Translations under genes and position numbers: made by a program
The notes under the pieces: generated by a model
Database searches by the model: none
The model's input: the letters and a program-made list of their open reading frames with translations, nothing else
What the model was told of the DNA's origin: nothing
Shown: positions 24,414 through 36,258 of the stretch, piece by piece
Numbering within the stretch: the stretch's first letter is position 1
How the letters are laid out: each line of letters begins with the position of its first letter
Assembly: GCA_003139695.1 (NCBI GenBank)
Contig: PLJM01000006.1
Span: 496,001 to 560,000 of the forward strand
Direction of reading: 5' to 3'
Source of the DNA: Candidatus Dormiibacterota bacterium
GTDB lineage: Bacteria > Chloroflexota > Dormibacteria > Dormibacterales > Dormibacteraceae
DNA: 64,000 bases

Positions 24414-26899
24414 TCTTTGGAGTCGCCCTCCTCGATTCCAGCCACGGGAGCAATGGCCACGACCTGGTCGTCAGGGGGAATACGCATGACGATGACGCCC
24501 TGTGTCTGCCGGCCGATTTGAGAGATCGCCCCCACCTGCGTCCGCAGGACCATGCCGCTCGCGCTGATGACCAGGATCTCCTCTTCCGGATCGCTCACCA
24601 CCCGCATGGCGACCAGCTTGCCGACCCGATCGGTGATCTTGAGCGTGAAGACTCCCTGCCCGGCACGGTGGTGCATCGGGTACTCGCTGAGTGGTGTCCT
24701 CTTGCCGTAGCCCCGCTCGGTGATGACGAGCAGGTCCCCGCCGGGTACCGCAGTGGCCATGCCGACCACGAAGTCTCCCTTTCCGAGCTTGATGCCGATG
24801 ACGCCCTGCGTGTCTCGGCCCATGGCGCGGACCTCCGTCTCACTGAATCGAATCGCCTTGCCCAACGCGGTGGCGATGAGAATTTCGTCCGAGCCTATCG
24901 TCGGCGCCACCCAATCCAGCTCATCGCTTTCCTGCAGGTTGATCGCGATCAGTCCGTTCCGACGCACGTTGGCGTACTCGGCGAGCGCCGTCTTCTTTAT
25001 GTATCCGTTCTTGGTGACCATCAGCATGTAGCGCGCCTCGGCCTCTGATTCGGGCCTGATGAACACGGCGGTGATGCGCTCATTGCCTCCGATGTCGATG
25101 AGGTTGTTTACCGACACGCCCTTCGCCTGGCGCTCGCGCTCAGGTATCTCATGAACGCGGAGCTGGAACACCCGCCCGCTCTGGGTGAAGAAGAGCATCG
25201 ACGCGTGCGTGTGGGTGATGAGCAGATGAAGCGCGTAATCCTCTTCACGCGTGCCGCTCGGCGCGTCGGTTCCCGCAGTCGGCTTGGCTCCCTTCAGTCC
25301 GACGCCGCCACGCTTCTGCGCGCGGAAAACACGCAATGGTTGGCGCTTGACGTACCCGCGGTGCGTCAGCGTCACGACGACATCTTCCTTAGGGACGAGG
25401 TCCTCGGCCGAGAGGTCGGCCGCCTCCTGGTCGGTGATCTCGGTACGGCGGTCATCCCCGTACTTCTTCGCGATGTCGTCCATGTCGTCCTTGATGAGCA
25501 ACCGCACCTTTTGGTCGCTCGCCAGAATGCTCTCCAGGTACGCGATGGTCTTGATGACCTCCTCGTACTCCGCGTCGATCTTGCCGCGCTCGAGCCTGGT
25601 CAGGCGTCCAAGGGTGAGTGCGAGGACAGCTTTGGCCTGGCGCTCACTGAGGCCGAACTTGGTCTGGAGCTCCGTCGAGGCGTTGTCGGGGTCGGCGGCC
25701 GCGCGGATCGTCTTGATGACCTCATCGAGGTGGTCGAGGCAGATCTTCAGCCCCTCGAGGATGTGCGCGCGCTCCTGCGCACGATCCAGGTCGAAACGCG
25801 TGCGCCGGAGGATGACGTCACGACGGTGGTCGATGAAAAGTTGCAGAGCCTGCTTCAGGCTTAAGACCACCGGGCGCCCTCCGACTATGGCGAGCATGAT
25901 CACACCGAACGTCGTTTGCAGCGTTGTGTGCTTGTACAGGTTGTTGAGAACAGTGAAAGTGCGAGCGTCGCGCTTGAGCTCTATGACGATGCGCATGCCA
26001 TCGCGATCCGACTCGTCACGCAGGTCCGCGATGCCCTCTAGCTTTCGATCTGACACCAGCTCGGCGATCTTGGCAACGAGCGTCGCCTTGTTGACCGCGT
26101 AAGGAAGCTCGTCGATGATGATGCGCTCGCGGCCGTTGGGCGCCTGCTCGAAGGTGTGTCGCGCCTGAACGATGATTCGCCCGTGCCCGGTTGCATACGC
26201 GGCCTTGATGCCGGCCGTGCCCATGATCTTGCCGCCGGTTGGAAAGTCCGGGCCCTTGATAAAAGACAGAAGGTCCTCGCCCGTCGCCTCCGGGTTGTCG
26301 ATAAGGTGCTTGATGCCACTCGTGATCTCGCGGAGGTTGTGCGGCGGGATGTTGGTCGTCATGCCGACCGCGATCCCGGTGGCACCGTTGAGCAACAGGT
26401 TCGGTATCCGCGAAGGCAGAACGTCGGGCTGCTCCTCGGTGTTGTCGTAGTTCGGAACCATGTCGACCGTCTGCTTTTCGATGTCGGCCATCAGCTCGCC
26501 TGTGATGGCGGAGAGCCGCGCCTCGGTGTAACGCATGGCCGCCGGGGGATCGCCATCGACGCTGCCGAAGTTGCCCTGCCCGTCAATCAATGGGTAACGC
26601 AACGAGAACGGTTGCGCCATGCGGACCAGCGCGTCATATACCGCCGTGTCGCCATGAGGGTGGTACAGCTTTAGGACATCGCCGACAAAAGCCGCGCTCT
26701 TTCGATGCCGGCTGCCGGCGGTCGCGCCCGCGCGGTGCATCGCGTAGAGGATGCGGCGCTGCACGGGTTTCAGCCCATCACGCACCTCGGGCAGCGCGCG
26801 GCTGATGATGACTGACATGGCGTACTCCATGTAGGAGGTCTGCATCTCCTCCTGGAGACTCCTGCCAACGACAGTCCCGATGTTGTTCTCGTCAGTCAA
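24410..26899 (-). CDS. gyrA: DNA gyrase subunit A
   Basis: An 829-residue type IIA topoisomerase subunit that introduces negative supercoils together with GyrB. The catalytic Tyr is Tyr124 in [10 protein letters not shown]; the quinolone region reads [10 protein letters not shown] with Thr where E. coli has Ser83. The C-terminal beta-pinwheel follows, with GyrA-box-like QRRGGVG-type sequence ([10 protein letters not shown]). Length is typical. It is the fourth gene of an operon after gyrB, plsX and fabF; six bases separate it from fabF and its TGA overlaps the next gene. Confidence 0.97.
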   Translation of the reverse strand: MTDENNIGTVVGRSLQEEMQTSYMEYAMSVIISRALPEVRDGLKPVQRRILYAMHRAGATAGSRHRKSAAFVGDVLKLYHPHGDTAVYDALVRMAQPFSLRYPLIDGQGNFGSVDGDPPAAMRYTEARLSAITGELMADIEKQTVDMVPNYDNTEEQPDVLPSRIPNLLLNGATGIAVGMTTNIPPHNLREITSGIKHLIDNPEATGEDLLSFIKGPDFPTGGKIMGTAGIKAAYATGHGRIIVQARHTFEQAPNGRERIIIDELPYAVNKATLVAKIAELVSDRKLEGIADLRDESDRDGMRIVIELKRDARTFTVLNNLYKHTTLQTTFGVIMLAIVGGRPVVLSLKQALQLFIDHRRDVILRRTRFDLDRAQERAHILEGLKICLDHLDEVIKTIRAAADPDNASTELQTKFGLSERQAKAVLALTLGRLTRLERGKIDAEYEEVIKTIAYLESILASDQKVRLLIKDDMDDIAKKYGDDRRTEITDQEAADLSAEDLVPKEDVVVTLTHRGYVKRQPLRVFRAQKRGGVGLKGAKPTAGTDAPSGTREEDYALHLLITHTHASMLFFTQSGRVFQLRVHEIPERERQAKGVSVNNLIDIGGNERITAVFIRPESEAEARYMLMVTKNGYIKKTALAEYANVRRNGLIAINLQESDELDWVAPTIGSDEILIATALGKAIRFSETEVRAMGRDTQGVIGIKLGKGDFVVGMATAVPGGDLLVITERGYGKRTPLSEYPMHHRAGQGVFTLKITDRVGKLVAMRVVSDPEEEILVISASGMVLRTQVGAISQIGRQTQGVIVMRIPPDDQVVAIAPVAGIEEGDSKE

Positions 26900-26905
26900 G
26901 TTGGA

Positions 26906-28156
26906 TCACTCCTCGAATTTCTTGAGGACCACTACAGCGTTGTGGCCGCCGAAACCGAATCCATTTGAGATTGCAATTCGCACATCCATGCGCCGGGCCT
27001 GGTTGGGGACGTAGTCGAGATCGCAAGCCGGGTCCGGGTTCTCGTAATTGATTGTCGGGTGAACGATGCCGCGATTGATCGACAGAAAAGTGGCGATGGC
27101 CTCCACCGCCCCGGCCGCACCGAGCAGGTGGCCGATCATCGACTTCGTGCTGCTGATCGCAACCTTATATGCGTGGTCACCAAGCGCCTTCTTCAGCGCC
27201 CTCGTTTCAGCTGCGTCGTTCAAGCCTGTCGACGTGCCGTGGGCATTGACGTAGTCAATATCCGACGGCTCGATACCTGCGTCCTTTATGGCCAGCGTGA
27301 TGGCGCGCGCCGGCGCCTCGCCGGTCTCATCGGGCGCCACCTGGTGAAAAGCGTCACACGTCAGGGCGAAGCCGAGTACCTCGCCATAGATGCGCGCCCC
27401 GCGAGACGTCGCATGCTCGATTGATTCGAGCACCAGCGTCCCCGCGCCTTCGCCGGGGACGAAGCCATCGCGATCCCGGTCGAAGGGCCGGCTCGCCTTT
27501 TCGGGCGCATCGTTGCGCGTTGATAGGGCGCGAATGGAATTGAAGGACGTGATGCCAACCTCGCACAGCGAGGCCTCGGCGCCCCCTGCGAGCATCACGT
27601 CAGCGTCGCCGTGCTGGATGATGCGAGCCGCGTCGCCGAGTGTGTGGGTGGAGGCGGCGCAGGCCGTCGTGACCGTCGTGTTGGGGCCACGCAGGTGGAA
27701 GTTCATCGCCACCGACGCAGCTGCCATGTTGGGGATGATCATCGGCGCGTAAAGCGGGTTGAGGCGTCCTTTCGTCGCGTAAGAGATGGCGCCATTGGTC
27801 ATCTCGATGAAGCCGCCGATGCCCGTGCCCATGTCGACGCCGACGCGGAAGCTGTCTTCCTTCGCGAGGTCCAAACCCGAGTCGGTCAGCGCCATGCCTG
27901 AGGCGGCGACAGCCAGCTGGGAGAAGCGCGCCATGCGCTGCGCGGCCTTGCGATCCATGTACTCCTGGGGATCGAATCCATGCACCTCGCACGCGAACTT
28001 GGTCGCCAGCTTGTCGGTCGCGTAGCTGCCTTCGACCGTTCGCGCGCCGCTGCGACCCTCGATCAGGCCGTCCCAGTACTCGTCAAGGGTCTTGCCGAGC
28101 GGGTTGACCGTCCCCATGCCCGTCACCACGACACGCGTCCGACCATTAGTTTTCAC
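26906..28156 (-). CDS. fabF: Beta-ketoacyl-ACP synthase II
   Basis: A 416-residue condensing enzyme of fatty-acid elongation. The catalytic triad is visible: Cys in VTTACAASTH, His in VNAHGTSTGLND, and His in SMIGHLLGAAG; the N-terminus is RVVVTGMGTVNPLG. Length matches FabF. It starts at GTG that overlaps the stop of plsX (GTGA at 28156-28153). No acpP or fabD gene is beside it, so the fatty-acid cluster is split in this genome. Confidence 0.95.
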   Translation of the reverse strand: MKTNGRTRVVVTGMGTVNPLGKTLDEYWDGLIEGRSGARTVEGSYATDKLATKFACEVHGFDPQEYMDRKAAQRMARFSQLAVAASGMALTDSGLDLAKEDSFRVGVDMGTGIGGFIEMTNGAISYATKGRLNPLYAPMIIPNMAAASVAMNFHLRGPNTTVTTACAASTHTLGDAARIIQHGDADVMLAGGAEASLCEVGITSFNSIRALSTRNDAPEKASRPFDRDRDGFVPGEGAGTLVLESIEHATSRGARIYGEVLGFALTCDAFHQVAPDETGEAPARAITLAIKDAGIEPSDIDYVNAHGTSTGLNDAAETRALKKALGDHAYKVAISSTKSMIGHLLGAAGAVEAIATFLSINRGIVHPTINYENPDPACDLDYVPNQARRMDVRIAISNGFGFGGHNAVVVLKKFEE

Positions 28157-29127
28157 TTGCCCACCTCCGCCCGAATCTTACCGACGAGCTGATTCTCCAC
28201 CGCCTCTTTCGCCACCCTGATTGCGTTCTTGATCGCACGCGCGTCCGAGCGGCCGTGTGCAACCACTGCCACGCCGTCGATTCCGAGCAGCGGCGCGCCT
28301 CCGAACTCACGCCAGTCGATGCGGCCGCGAAGCGTGCGGACACCGTCCCTGATGAGCAGGCCGCCGATCTTGCCGCGCGTCGTTTTCGGTATCTCCTCAC
28401 GCAGGTTCCGGAACAGGAAGTCCGCGGTCGCCTCCGCCATCTTGATCGCGATGTTGCCGACAAAACCGTCGGCGACCACGACGTCTGCCTTCGACGCATA
28501 GAGATCCTTCGGCTCGATGTTGCCGACGAACCAGCGCATCGAACCCTTCAGCCGACGCGTGGTTTCCTTGACCAGCTCGTTGCCCTTGCCCTCCTCCTCA
28601 CCGTTGCTGAGAAGGCCAACGCGAGGATTGGCGCGCCCCATCATCTGACGCGCGTAGACAGCCCCCATAGCGGCGAACTGGACCATGTATTCGGGCTTTG
28701 AGTCGACGTTCGCCCCGACATCGAGAAAGTAGGCGAGCCCCGTTTGCGTGGGGACGATGGTGCCAAGGGCCGGTCTTTCCACGCCCCTGATTCGGCCCTG
28801 TATCAGCAGGGCCGTCGCCATGATTGCCCCAGAGTTCCCGGCGGAGACCCATGCGTCGGCCTTGCCGTCCTTGCACAGGCGCGCGCAGATGTTCATCGAC
28901 GAGTCAGGCTTCGAGCGCACCGCCTGAGCGGGATGGTCGTCCATCGTGACGACCTGGGTGCACGGCACCAGGCGCAGCAAGGGATGTTGGTCGAGAAGTG
29001 GCTGTACCGAGGATGGAAGCCCAACCACCGACACATGGATCTTGTATTCGGCCGCGGCTTGTGAAGCGCCCTGAAGGACCTGCGCCGGCGCGTGATCGCC
29101 GCCCATGGCGTCCACTGCTATTTGCAT
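28153..29127 (-). CDS. plsX: Phosphate acyltransferase PlsX
   Basis: A 324-residue enzyme that makes acyl phosphate from acyl-ACP for phospholipid synthesis. The start IAVDAMGGDHAP is the family signature; SAGNSGAIMATAL, GANVDSKPEYMVQFA and VVADGFVGNIAIK are also conserved. It lies 12 bases after gyrB and overlaps fabF by four bases. Coupling lipid and gyrase genes in one operon may link growth rate to both (inference). Confidence 0.95.
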   Translation of the reverse strand: MQIAVDAMGGDHAPAQVLQGASQAAAEYKIHVSVVGLPSSVQPLLDQHPLLRLVPCTQVVTMDDHPAQAVRSKPDSSMNICARLCKDGKADAWVSAGNSGAIMATALLIQGRIRGVERPALGTIVPTQTGLAYFLDVGANVDSKPEYMVQFAAMGAVYARQMMGRANPRVGLLSNGEEEGKGNELVKETTRRLKGSMRWFVGNIEPKDLYASKADVVVADGFVGNIAIKMAEATADFLFRNLREEIPKTTRGKIGGLLIRDGVRTLRGRIDWREFGGAPLLGIDGVAVVAHGRSDARAIKNAIRVAKEAVENQLVGKIRAEVGK

Positions 29128-29139
29128 TTGGAAACGGAC

Positions 29140-31158
<2,019 letters not shown>

Positions 31159-31211
31159 CTACCGGATATCGAGTTCGAAAAAGGCCTCCGCGGGCCCTTA
31201 ACAGGGGTGTT

Positions 31212-32696
31212 TTAGGAAGCCGGTTTCCAGCGTAGAACAGGGTCTTCGCTCTGCCCCTGCAGGTAGGCGTTGATCTGCCGGGCGGTGGCCACCTCGTCGA
31301 GCCTCCCGACGGGCAGTCCGTGGGGCGCTTCGTGGAGGGACTGGGGGTCCTCCACGGCCTGCTTGACTATCTCCTTGATGGCGGTGGCGAAGGCGTCCAG
31401 CGTGGCCTTGCTTTCGGTCTCGGTGGGCTCGACCATGATCGCTTCGGGCACGACGAGCGGGAAGTAGATGGTCGGGGCGTAAAAGTCCCGCTCGAGCAGG
31501 CCCTTGGCCACGTCCAGGGCCTTGATGCCGTGCGGCGCCAGATTCCGAGCGCTGGCGACGAACTCGTGCATGCAGGCACCGTCGTGCGGCATGTCCAGCA
31601 CGTCCTTGACCTCGTTGCGCAGGTAGTTCGCCGAAAGCACTGCATCCAGGGACGCCTGGGTGAGTCCGTCGCCGCCCATGGCCAGGATGTAGGTGTAGGC
31701 GCGCACGAGCATCCCGAAATTGCCGTAGAAGCTGCGCACACGTCCAATCGACTGCGGCCGCTTGAAGTCCAGCTTGAGGTGTCCGTTGAGCCGCTCCACC
31801 GTGGGCGTCGGCAGGAATGGGACCAGGTCGGCTTTGACGCCCACCGGGCCGGCGCCCGGGCCGCCGCCGCCATGCGGGGTCGTGAACGTTTTGTGGAGGT
31901 TCATGTGGACGGCGTCGAAACCCATGTCGCCCGGCCTGCAGATGCCCATGAAAGCGTTCAGGTTGGCGCCGTCGTAGTAAAGCTTGGCGCCCGTGGCGTG
32001 CACCAGTTCAGCAACATCCAGTATCTCGCGTTCGAATAACCCCAAGGTGTTGGGGTTCGTCAGCATTAGCGCGGCGACGCTTGGCGACAGCTTCGACTCG
32101 AGGTCTGCCAGGCTGATTCGGCCGTCAGCACCCGACTTCACCTCGACCACGTGGAAGCCGCTGAGAGCCGCGCTGGCGGGGTTCGTGCCGTGGGCCGAGT
32201 CGGGGACCAGGACCTCGGTTCGGGACTCGCCACGCGACCGGTGGAACGCCTGGATCATGCGCAAGGCCGTCCACTCCCCATGGGCACCGGCGGCCGGCTG
32301 CAAGGTGACCCGCTCTACCCCAACCACCGCGCACAGGGCTTGCTCCAGGCGCCACATGAGCGAGAGGGCGCCCTGTACCGAATCCTCGTCCTGGTAAGGG
32401 TGCAGGTCCGTGAAGCCGGGCAGGGCGGCCGCCACCTCGTTGGCGACAGGGTTGTATTTCATGGTGCAGCTGCCAAGCGGATAGAACTGCTCGCTGATTG
32501 AGTAATTGAGCGAGGCCAGCCGGCCGTAGTGGCGCATGATCTCGGGCTCGCTGAGTCGTGGGAGCCCGGGAGGATTCGCGCGGCGCTGGTCGCTCGGCAG
32601 GAGATCGGCCGACCCGGGGCCATCGACGTCGGCATCAGGCAGACGCGGGCCATGTGCATTTGGCCGGCTCTTCTCGAAGCTGAGAAGCTCGGTCAT
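31212..32696 (-). CDS. gcvPB: Glycine dehydrogenase (decarboxylating) subunit 2
   Basis: A 494-residue PLP-dependent half of the P-protein. The PLP Lys is in HMNLHKTFTTPHGGGGPG; HYGRLASLNYSI and FYPLGSCTMKYNP are strongly conserved near residue 60. With subunit 1 it decarboxylates glycine and transfers the aminomethyl group to the lipoyl arm of GcvH. The split P-protein is common in Gram-positive and thermophilic lineages. Its ATG overlaps the gcvPA stop by four bases. Confidence 0.96.
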   Translation of the reverse strand: MTELLSFEKSRPNAHGPRLPDADVDGPGSADLLPSDQRRANPPGLPRLSEPEIMRHYGRLASLNYSISEQFYPLGSCTMKYNPVANEVAAALPGFTDLHPYQDEDSVQGALSLMWRLEQALCAVVGVERVTLQPAAGAHGEWTALRMIQAFHRSRGESRTEVLVPDSAHGTNPASAALSGFHVVEVKSGADGRISLADLESKLSPSVAALMLTNPNTLGLFEREILDVAELVHATGAKLYYDGANLNAFMGICRPGDMGFDAVHMNLHKTFTTPHGGGGPGAGPVGVKADLVPFLPTPTVERLNGHLKLDFKRPQSIGRVRSFYGNFGMLVRAYTYILAMGGDGLTQASLDAVLSANYLRNEVKDVLDMPHDGACMHEFVASARNLAPHGIKALDVAKGLLERDFYAPTIYFPLVVPEAIMVEPTETESKATLDAFATAIKEIVKQAVEDPQSLHEAPHGLPVGRLDEVATARQINAYLQGQSEDPVLRWKPAS

Positions 32697-33985
32697 CCCG
32701 CCACCGCCTCGACGAGCTCATCGAGAGCGCGCGCGTCGTTGACCTCAGTGCACGTGAACGTCTGGACGCCTTTGAGCTCCCTGAACCATCGATGAACGTC
32801 GAGCCCGCCCAGGATCCCCTTCCGCGCCAGCCTCCGGTTCAGCGCGGGTCCCTTCGGAACCCGAATCGGGAACTCGTACAGGAACTGGCGGTCCGGGAAT
32901 GCCATCTCCCAGCCAGGTAGCTTCGACAGCCGGTCCGCGAGGGCGTGCGCACGCTTGAAGCTGACCTCGGCGATCTGGCGCAGGCCCTCGGCACCCATGT
33001 AAGTCATGTACACGCTGGCTGCAAGGGCGCAGAGCGAATGGTTCGTGCAGATGTTGGAAGTCGCCCGCTCCCGGCGAATGTGCTGCTCGCGTGCCGTGAG
33101 CGTCAGGACGAATCCCCGACGCCCGGCCGCATCGTGCGAGGTACCGATCAAGCGCCCTGGCAGCCTGCGGACGAGCTCTTTGCTGCAGGCGATGAAGCCG
33201 ACATGCGGGCCGCCGTAGCTGAGGCTGAGGCCCAGCTGCTGACCCTCGCCGGCTGCGATGTCGGCTCCATATTCGCCGGGGGGAGCGAGGATGGCGAGGC
33301 TGATCGGGTCGACACAGGCGATCGCCAGCGCCCCGGCCTTGTGCGCGCTCTCGGTCAGGCCTCGAGCATCCACCAGCAGCCCTAAGAAGTCCGGCTGCTG
33401 GAAGATCACGGCCGCAGTCTTCGAGTTGGCCTCAACGCCCTTGCGAACCTTGATGCCGCGACCCTCGCTGAAGGCGCGCAGCACCTCCAGGTATTCGGGA
33501 TGGAGATAGCCGGCGACCAGCACCTCGTTCCGGCCGGTGTGGATATGAGCCATCATCGCGGCCTCGGCAACCGCCGTTGCGCCGTCGTACATGGACGCGT
33601 TGGCGACGTCCAGCGCGGTGAGCTCCGCGATCAGCGTCTGGAACTCGTAAATCGCCTGCAGGGTGCCCTGGCTGGCTTCGGGCTGGTACGGCGTATAAGC
33701 GGTGTAGAACTCGGGCTTTGAGGTGACGGCCGCGACGGCCGCCGGGATGAATCGCCTGTAAACACCGCCCCCGCGAAAAGTGAGCCGGTCGGCGAAGATG
33801 CGATTCCGCGCGGCCAGGGACTCGACCTGGGCCATCGTTTCGAACTCCGACAGGCCCGCAGGCAGCGCCAGCGATTCGAGGCGCAGGGAGCTCGGGATGT
33901 CGACGAGAAGGTCGTCCATGGAGCCGACGCCGATCGCGGCCAGCATCGCGGCGCGATCCTCTGGGGAGTGGACGAGGTAAGGCAA
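32693..33985 (-). CDS. gcvPA: Glycine dehydrogenase (decarboxylating) subunit 1
   Basis: A 430-residue N-terminal half of the P-protein. Conserved parts include YTPYQPEASQGTLQAIYEFQ, MYDGATAVAEA and GEGQQLGLSLSYGGPHVGF, plus TSNICTNHSLCALAA. It starts six bases after gcvH and overlaps gcvPB, so the two subunits are made together. No regulator of the gcvA type is nearby. Confidence 0.95.
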   Translation of the reverse strand: MPYLVHSPEDRAAMLAAIGVGSMDDLLVDIPSSLRLESLALPAGLSEFETMAQVESLAARNRIFADRLTFRGGGVYRRFIPAAVAAVTSKPEFYTAYTPYQPEASQGTLQAIYEFQTLIAELTALDVANASMYDGATAVAEAAMMAHIHTGRNEVLVAGYLHPEYLEVLRAFSEGRGIKVRKGVEANSKTAAVIFQQPDFLGLLVDARGLTESAHKAGALAIACVDPISLAILAPPGEYGADIAAGEGQQLGLSLSYGGPHVGFIACSKELVRRLPGRLIGTSHDAAGRRGFVLTLTAREQHIRRERATSNICTNHSLCALAASVYMTYMGAEGLRQIAEVSFKRAHALADRLSKLPGWEMAFPDRQFLYEFPIRVPKGPALNRRLARKGILGGLDVHRWFRELKGVQTFTCTEVNDARALDELVEAVAG

Positions 33986-33991
33986 TCCCGG

Positions 33992-34360
33992 CTAAGCCCC
34001 GGCGACTTTCTTGTAAGCGGCTTCGTCCATCAGATCGGCGGGCAGCTCACCGGCCAGCTCCACCTTGAGAATCCAGCCGTCGCCGTAGGGATCCGAGTTG
34101 ATCAGCTCAGGGTGTGCCGCCAGCTTGTCGTTGACCGCTGCAATGCGTCCCGCGACCGGCGAATAGAGATCGCTCGCGGCCTTCACCGACTCAACGACCC
34201 CAAAGCTCTCATGTACCGAAAGCTTGCGACCAGGCGCCGGCAGCTCCAGGAAGACCACGTCGCCCAGCTGCGATTGGGCGAAGTCGGTGATGCCGACGGT
34301 CGCTGTCTTGCCGTCGACGGTGAGCCACTCATGAGATTTGGTGTAGCGGCGCTCGGCCAT
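33992..34360 (-). CDS. gcvH: Glycine cleavage system H protein
   Basis: A 122-residue lipoyl carrier. It starts RRYTKSHEWLTVDG, the family N-terminus, and the lipoylated Lys lies in VVESVKAASDLYSPV near residue 60. It shuttles the aminomethyl group from P to T protein. It sits between gcvT and gcvPA in the operon; length is normal. Confidence 0.96.
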   Translation of the reverse strand: MAERRYTKSHEWLTVDGKTATVGITDFAQSQLGDVVFLELPAPGRKLSVHESFGVVESVKAASDLYSPVAGRIAAVNDKLAAHPELINSDPYGDGWILKVELAGELPADLMDEAAYKKVAGA

Positions 34361-34398
34361 GCGACTCCTCCCTGTCTATCTCGATTCGAACGTGTGGC

Positions 34399-35514
34399 TC
34401 AGGATTTCGCGGCCGCGACTGCCGATCGCGCCGAGCCGCGGTAGAACGGCAGCTTCACCACCTCGGCTTCCGCCTCGCGGCCCCGCACCTCCACCGCAAC
34501 CTTGTCCCCGACTCGAAATGATGGGACTTCAACCATGGCCAGCGCGATGGGGTGGCCGAGGAAGAACGAATGCGTGCCGCTGGTGACCAGGCCGCTGCGG
34601 CCGGCATCACCTCTGACAACGGCGCCGTGGCGAGGGATGTCGCCGGGCTTGGTCTTGATGCCGATCAGCGTGCGTCGCGGGCCGTCCTGGCGGACCTTCG
34701 CAATGGCGCCTCGGCCGACAAATTCGCCCTTGTCCAGCTTCACCGCCCAGCCCAGGCCCGCTTCGTACGGGTTGACGCTCTCGTCCATGTCGTTCCCGTA
34801 CAGGCGCAGCGCAGCTTCGAGGCGCGCCGCATCTCGGGCGCCGAGGCCGGCAGGAAGCACCCCACTCGGTCCGCCCTGCTCGAGGATCGCATCCCAAACC
34901 TCTCCCACGCGATCCGACGGCAGAAAGATCTCGAAACCATCCTCACCCGTATAGCCGGTGCGAGAGATCATCCCGGCCACGCCGGCGACCTCGCCGGTGC
35001 GAAATCCGAAGTAAGGGAGGTCCTGGAGGCCGCGTGATGGCATGAGCTCTTCGGCTTTGGGTCCCTGCAGGGCGATCAGCGCCAGCTCAAAGGTCTGATC
35101 CTCAATCTGCACGCGCGTGGGAGCGTGATCTTGCATCCAGGCCAGGTCCTTCTCCCGATTCGAGGCGTTGACGACGATAAAGAACGCTTCATCGCCCCAG
35201 TAGACGATCAGGTCGTCGACGATTCCGCCGTCGTCCTTACAAAGCAGGTTGTACTGGGCCGTGCCGCTCTTGATGCGCCCCAGGTCATTGGTGACGACGC
35301 CTTGCAAGAAGTCGAATGAATCGCTGCCGGTCACCCGGAAGCGACCCATGTGCGAGACGTCGAAGAGGCCGGCGGCTTTTCTCACGGCGAGATGCTCGTC
35401 GCGGATCGAGGTGTACTGCTGCGGAAGATCCCAGCCGCCGAAATCCACCATCCGGCCACCGAGAGCGACGTGGCGATCGTAGAGCGGCGTCCTGCGGATC
35501 TCGCTACTCTTCAA
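34399..35514 (-). CDS. gcvT: Aminomethyltransferase (glycine cleavage T protein)
   Basis: A 371-residue folate-dependent T protein. The N-terminus RRTPLYDRHVALGGRMVDFGGWDLPQQY (in part) and FDVSHMGRF, plus GYTGEDGFEI, are diagnostic. TTG at 35514 is chosen since it gives the usual short leader before TPLYDRH and an 11-base overlap with the sigma-like gene; an ATG at 35550 would add 12 residues. The enzyme releases ammonia and forms methylene-THF. Confidence 0.95.
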   Translation of the reverse strand: MKSSEIRRTPLYDRHVALGGRMVDFGGWDLPQQYTSIRDEHLAVRKAAGLFDVSHMGRFRVTGSDSFDFLQGVVTNDLGRIKSGTAQYNLLCKDDGGIVDDLIVYWGDEAFFIVVNASNREKDLAWMQDHAPTRVQIEDQTFELALIALQGPKAEELMPSRGLQDLPYFGFRTGEVAGVAGMISRTGYTGEDGFEIFLPSDRVGEVWDAILEQGGPSGVLPAGLGARDAARLEAALRLYGNDMDESVNPYEAGLGWAVKLDKGEFVGRGAIAKVRQDGPRRTLIGIKTKPGDIPRHGAVVRGDAGRSGLVTSGTHSFFLGHPIALAMVEVPSFRVGDKVAVEVRGREAEAEVVKLPFYRGSARSAVAAAKS

Positions 35515-36154
35515 ATTCGGCGCGCTCGTCGTCAGCGTGGTCGAAGCCATTCGCGTCGGGATCGATGAAGGCGAGCAGCTCGTCGTCGTGCCGGCGCGTG
35601 GCATCGGCCACCACCTGGGCGACGTAGCGGGTGTGGTCGATTGTCCATTCGAGCTTCTCCGCCAGCTCCGCCTCGGTGGGCACCCGTAGCAACTCGAGGC
35701 GCATGAGAATTTCGGTCCGTTCGTAATCGGAGGCCGCGGCCTCTAGCAGCCGCGCGTCACGGACCGACGCTGCCTCAGCAGCGATCGCAGCATCCATCTG
35801 CGCTCCCACCCGGTCCTCCGCAAAGGTGCCGAAGTCGGTCGCGCCGCTGCCCGCAAACGAGCGGACCGCCTCGACCAACCCGATCGAGCCTTCCTGGACC
35901 AAGTCGGCGGCTGAAAGCCCCTTATCTTTGCGTGCCCCGGCGAGCCCGATAACCATCTGGACATTGGCTGCCACGAGGCGCTCCTCGCTTGGGCGGTCTC
36001 CCAGGGCCGCCCGCTCGAGCAGCGCCTGCTGTTCAGCGGGTTCGATCGGCCGGCCCGAGCGCACGCTGTGGGCCAGTTCGGCCAGCGCAGCGCCATCGTC
36101 GTCGATCGAGTCACGTGTCTCGGATCGCTCGTCCCTTTCGGATTGCCTCGCCAT
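35504..36154 (-). CDS. Sigma-70-like protein with regions 2-3 but no region 4
   Basis: A 216-residue protein. After an acidic leader, region 2 is recognisable: LVAANVQMVIGLAGARKDKG, then LSAADLVQEGSIGLVEAVRSF (as in sigma 2.1-2.2), then GTFAEDRVGAQM where the core sigma has FSTYA..WIR. A region 3-like segment follows (LRVPTEAELAEKLEWTIDHTR). No region 4 HTH is present and the end is acidic (DDERAEFEE). It may be a partial sigma factor, an anti-sigma-like decoy, or a regulator of the gcv genes it overlaps. No function can be claimed. Confidence 0.7.
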   Translation of the reverse strand: MARQSERDERSETRDSIDDDGAALAELAHSVRSGRPIEPAEQQALLERAALGDRPSEERLVAANVQMVIGLAGARKDKGLSAADLVQEGSIGLVEAVRSFAGSGATDFGTFAEDRVGAQMDAAIAAEAASVRDARLLEAAASDYERTEILMRLELLRVPTEAELAEKLEWTIDHTRYVAQVVADATRRHDDELLAFIDPDANGFDHADDERAEFEE

Positions 36155-36258
36155 CACCCAAATTTTACGACGCGACGTGGTCCGAACCGGGCCGGCGGGC
36201 GGGCCGATGTTCCACGTTTTACACAACAGGGCCGTCCAGCGAACGCCATACTCGATCT

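Noticed and set aside
36208..36223. Possible parS site TGTTCCACGTTTTACA
   Set aside because: It matches the consensus TGTTTCACGTGAAACA at only 12 of 16 positions and is not palindromic.
36155..36258. Glycine riboswitch upstream of the gcv operon
   Set aside because: The gap before the sigma-like gene is only about 100 bases and shows no tandem aptamer pattern.
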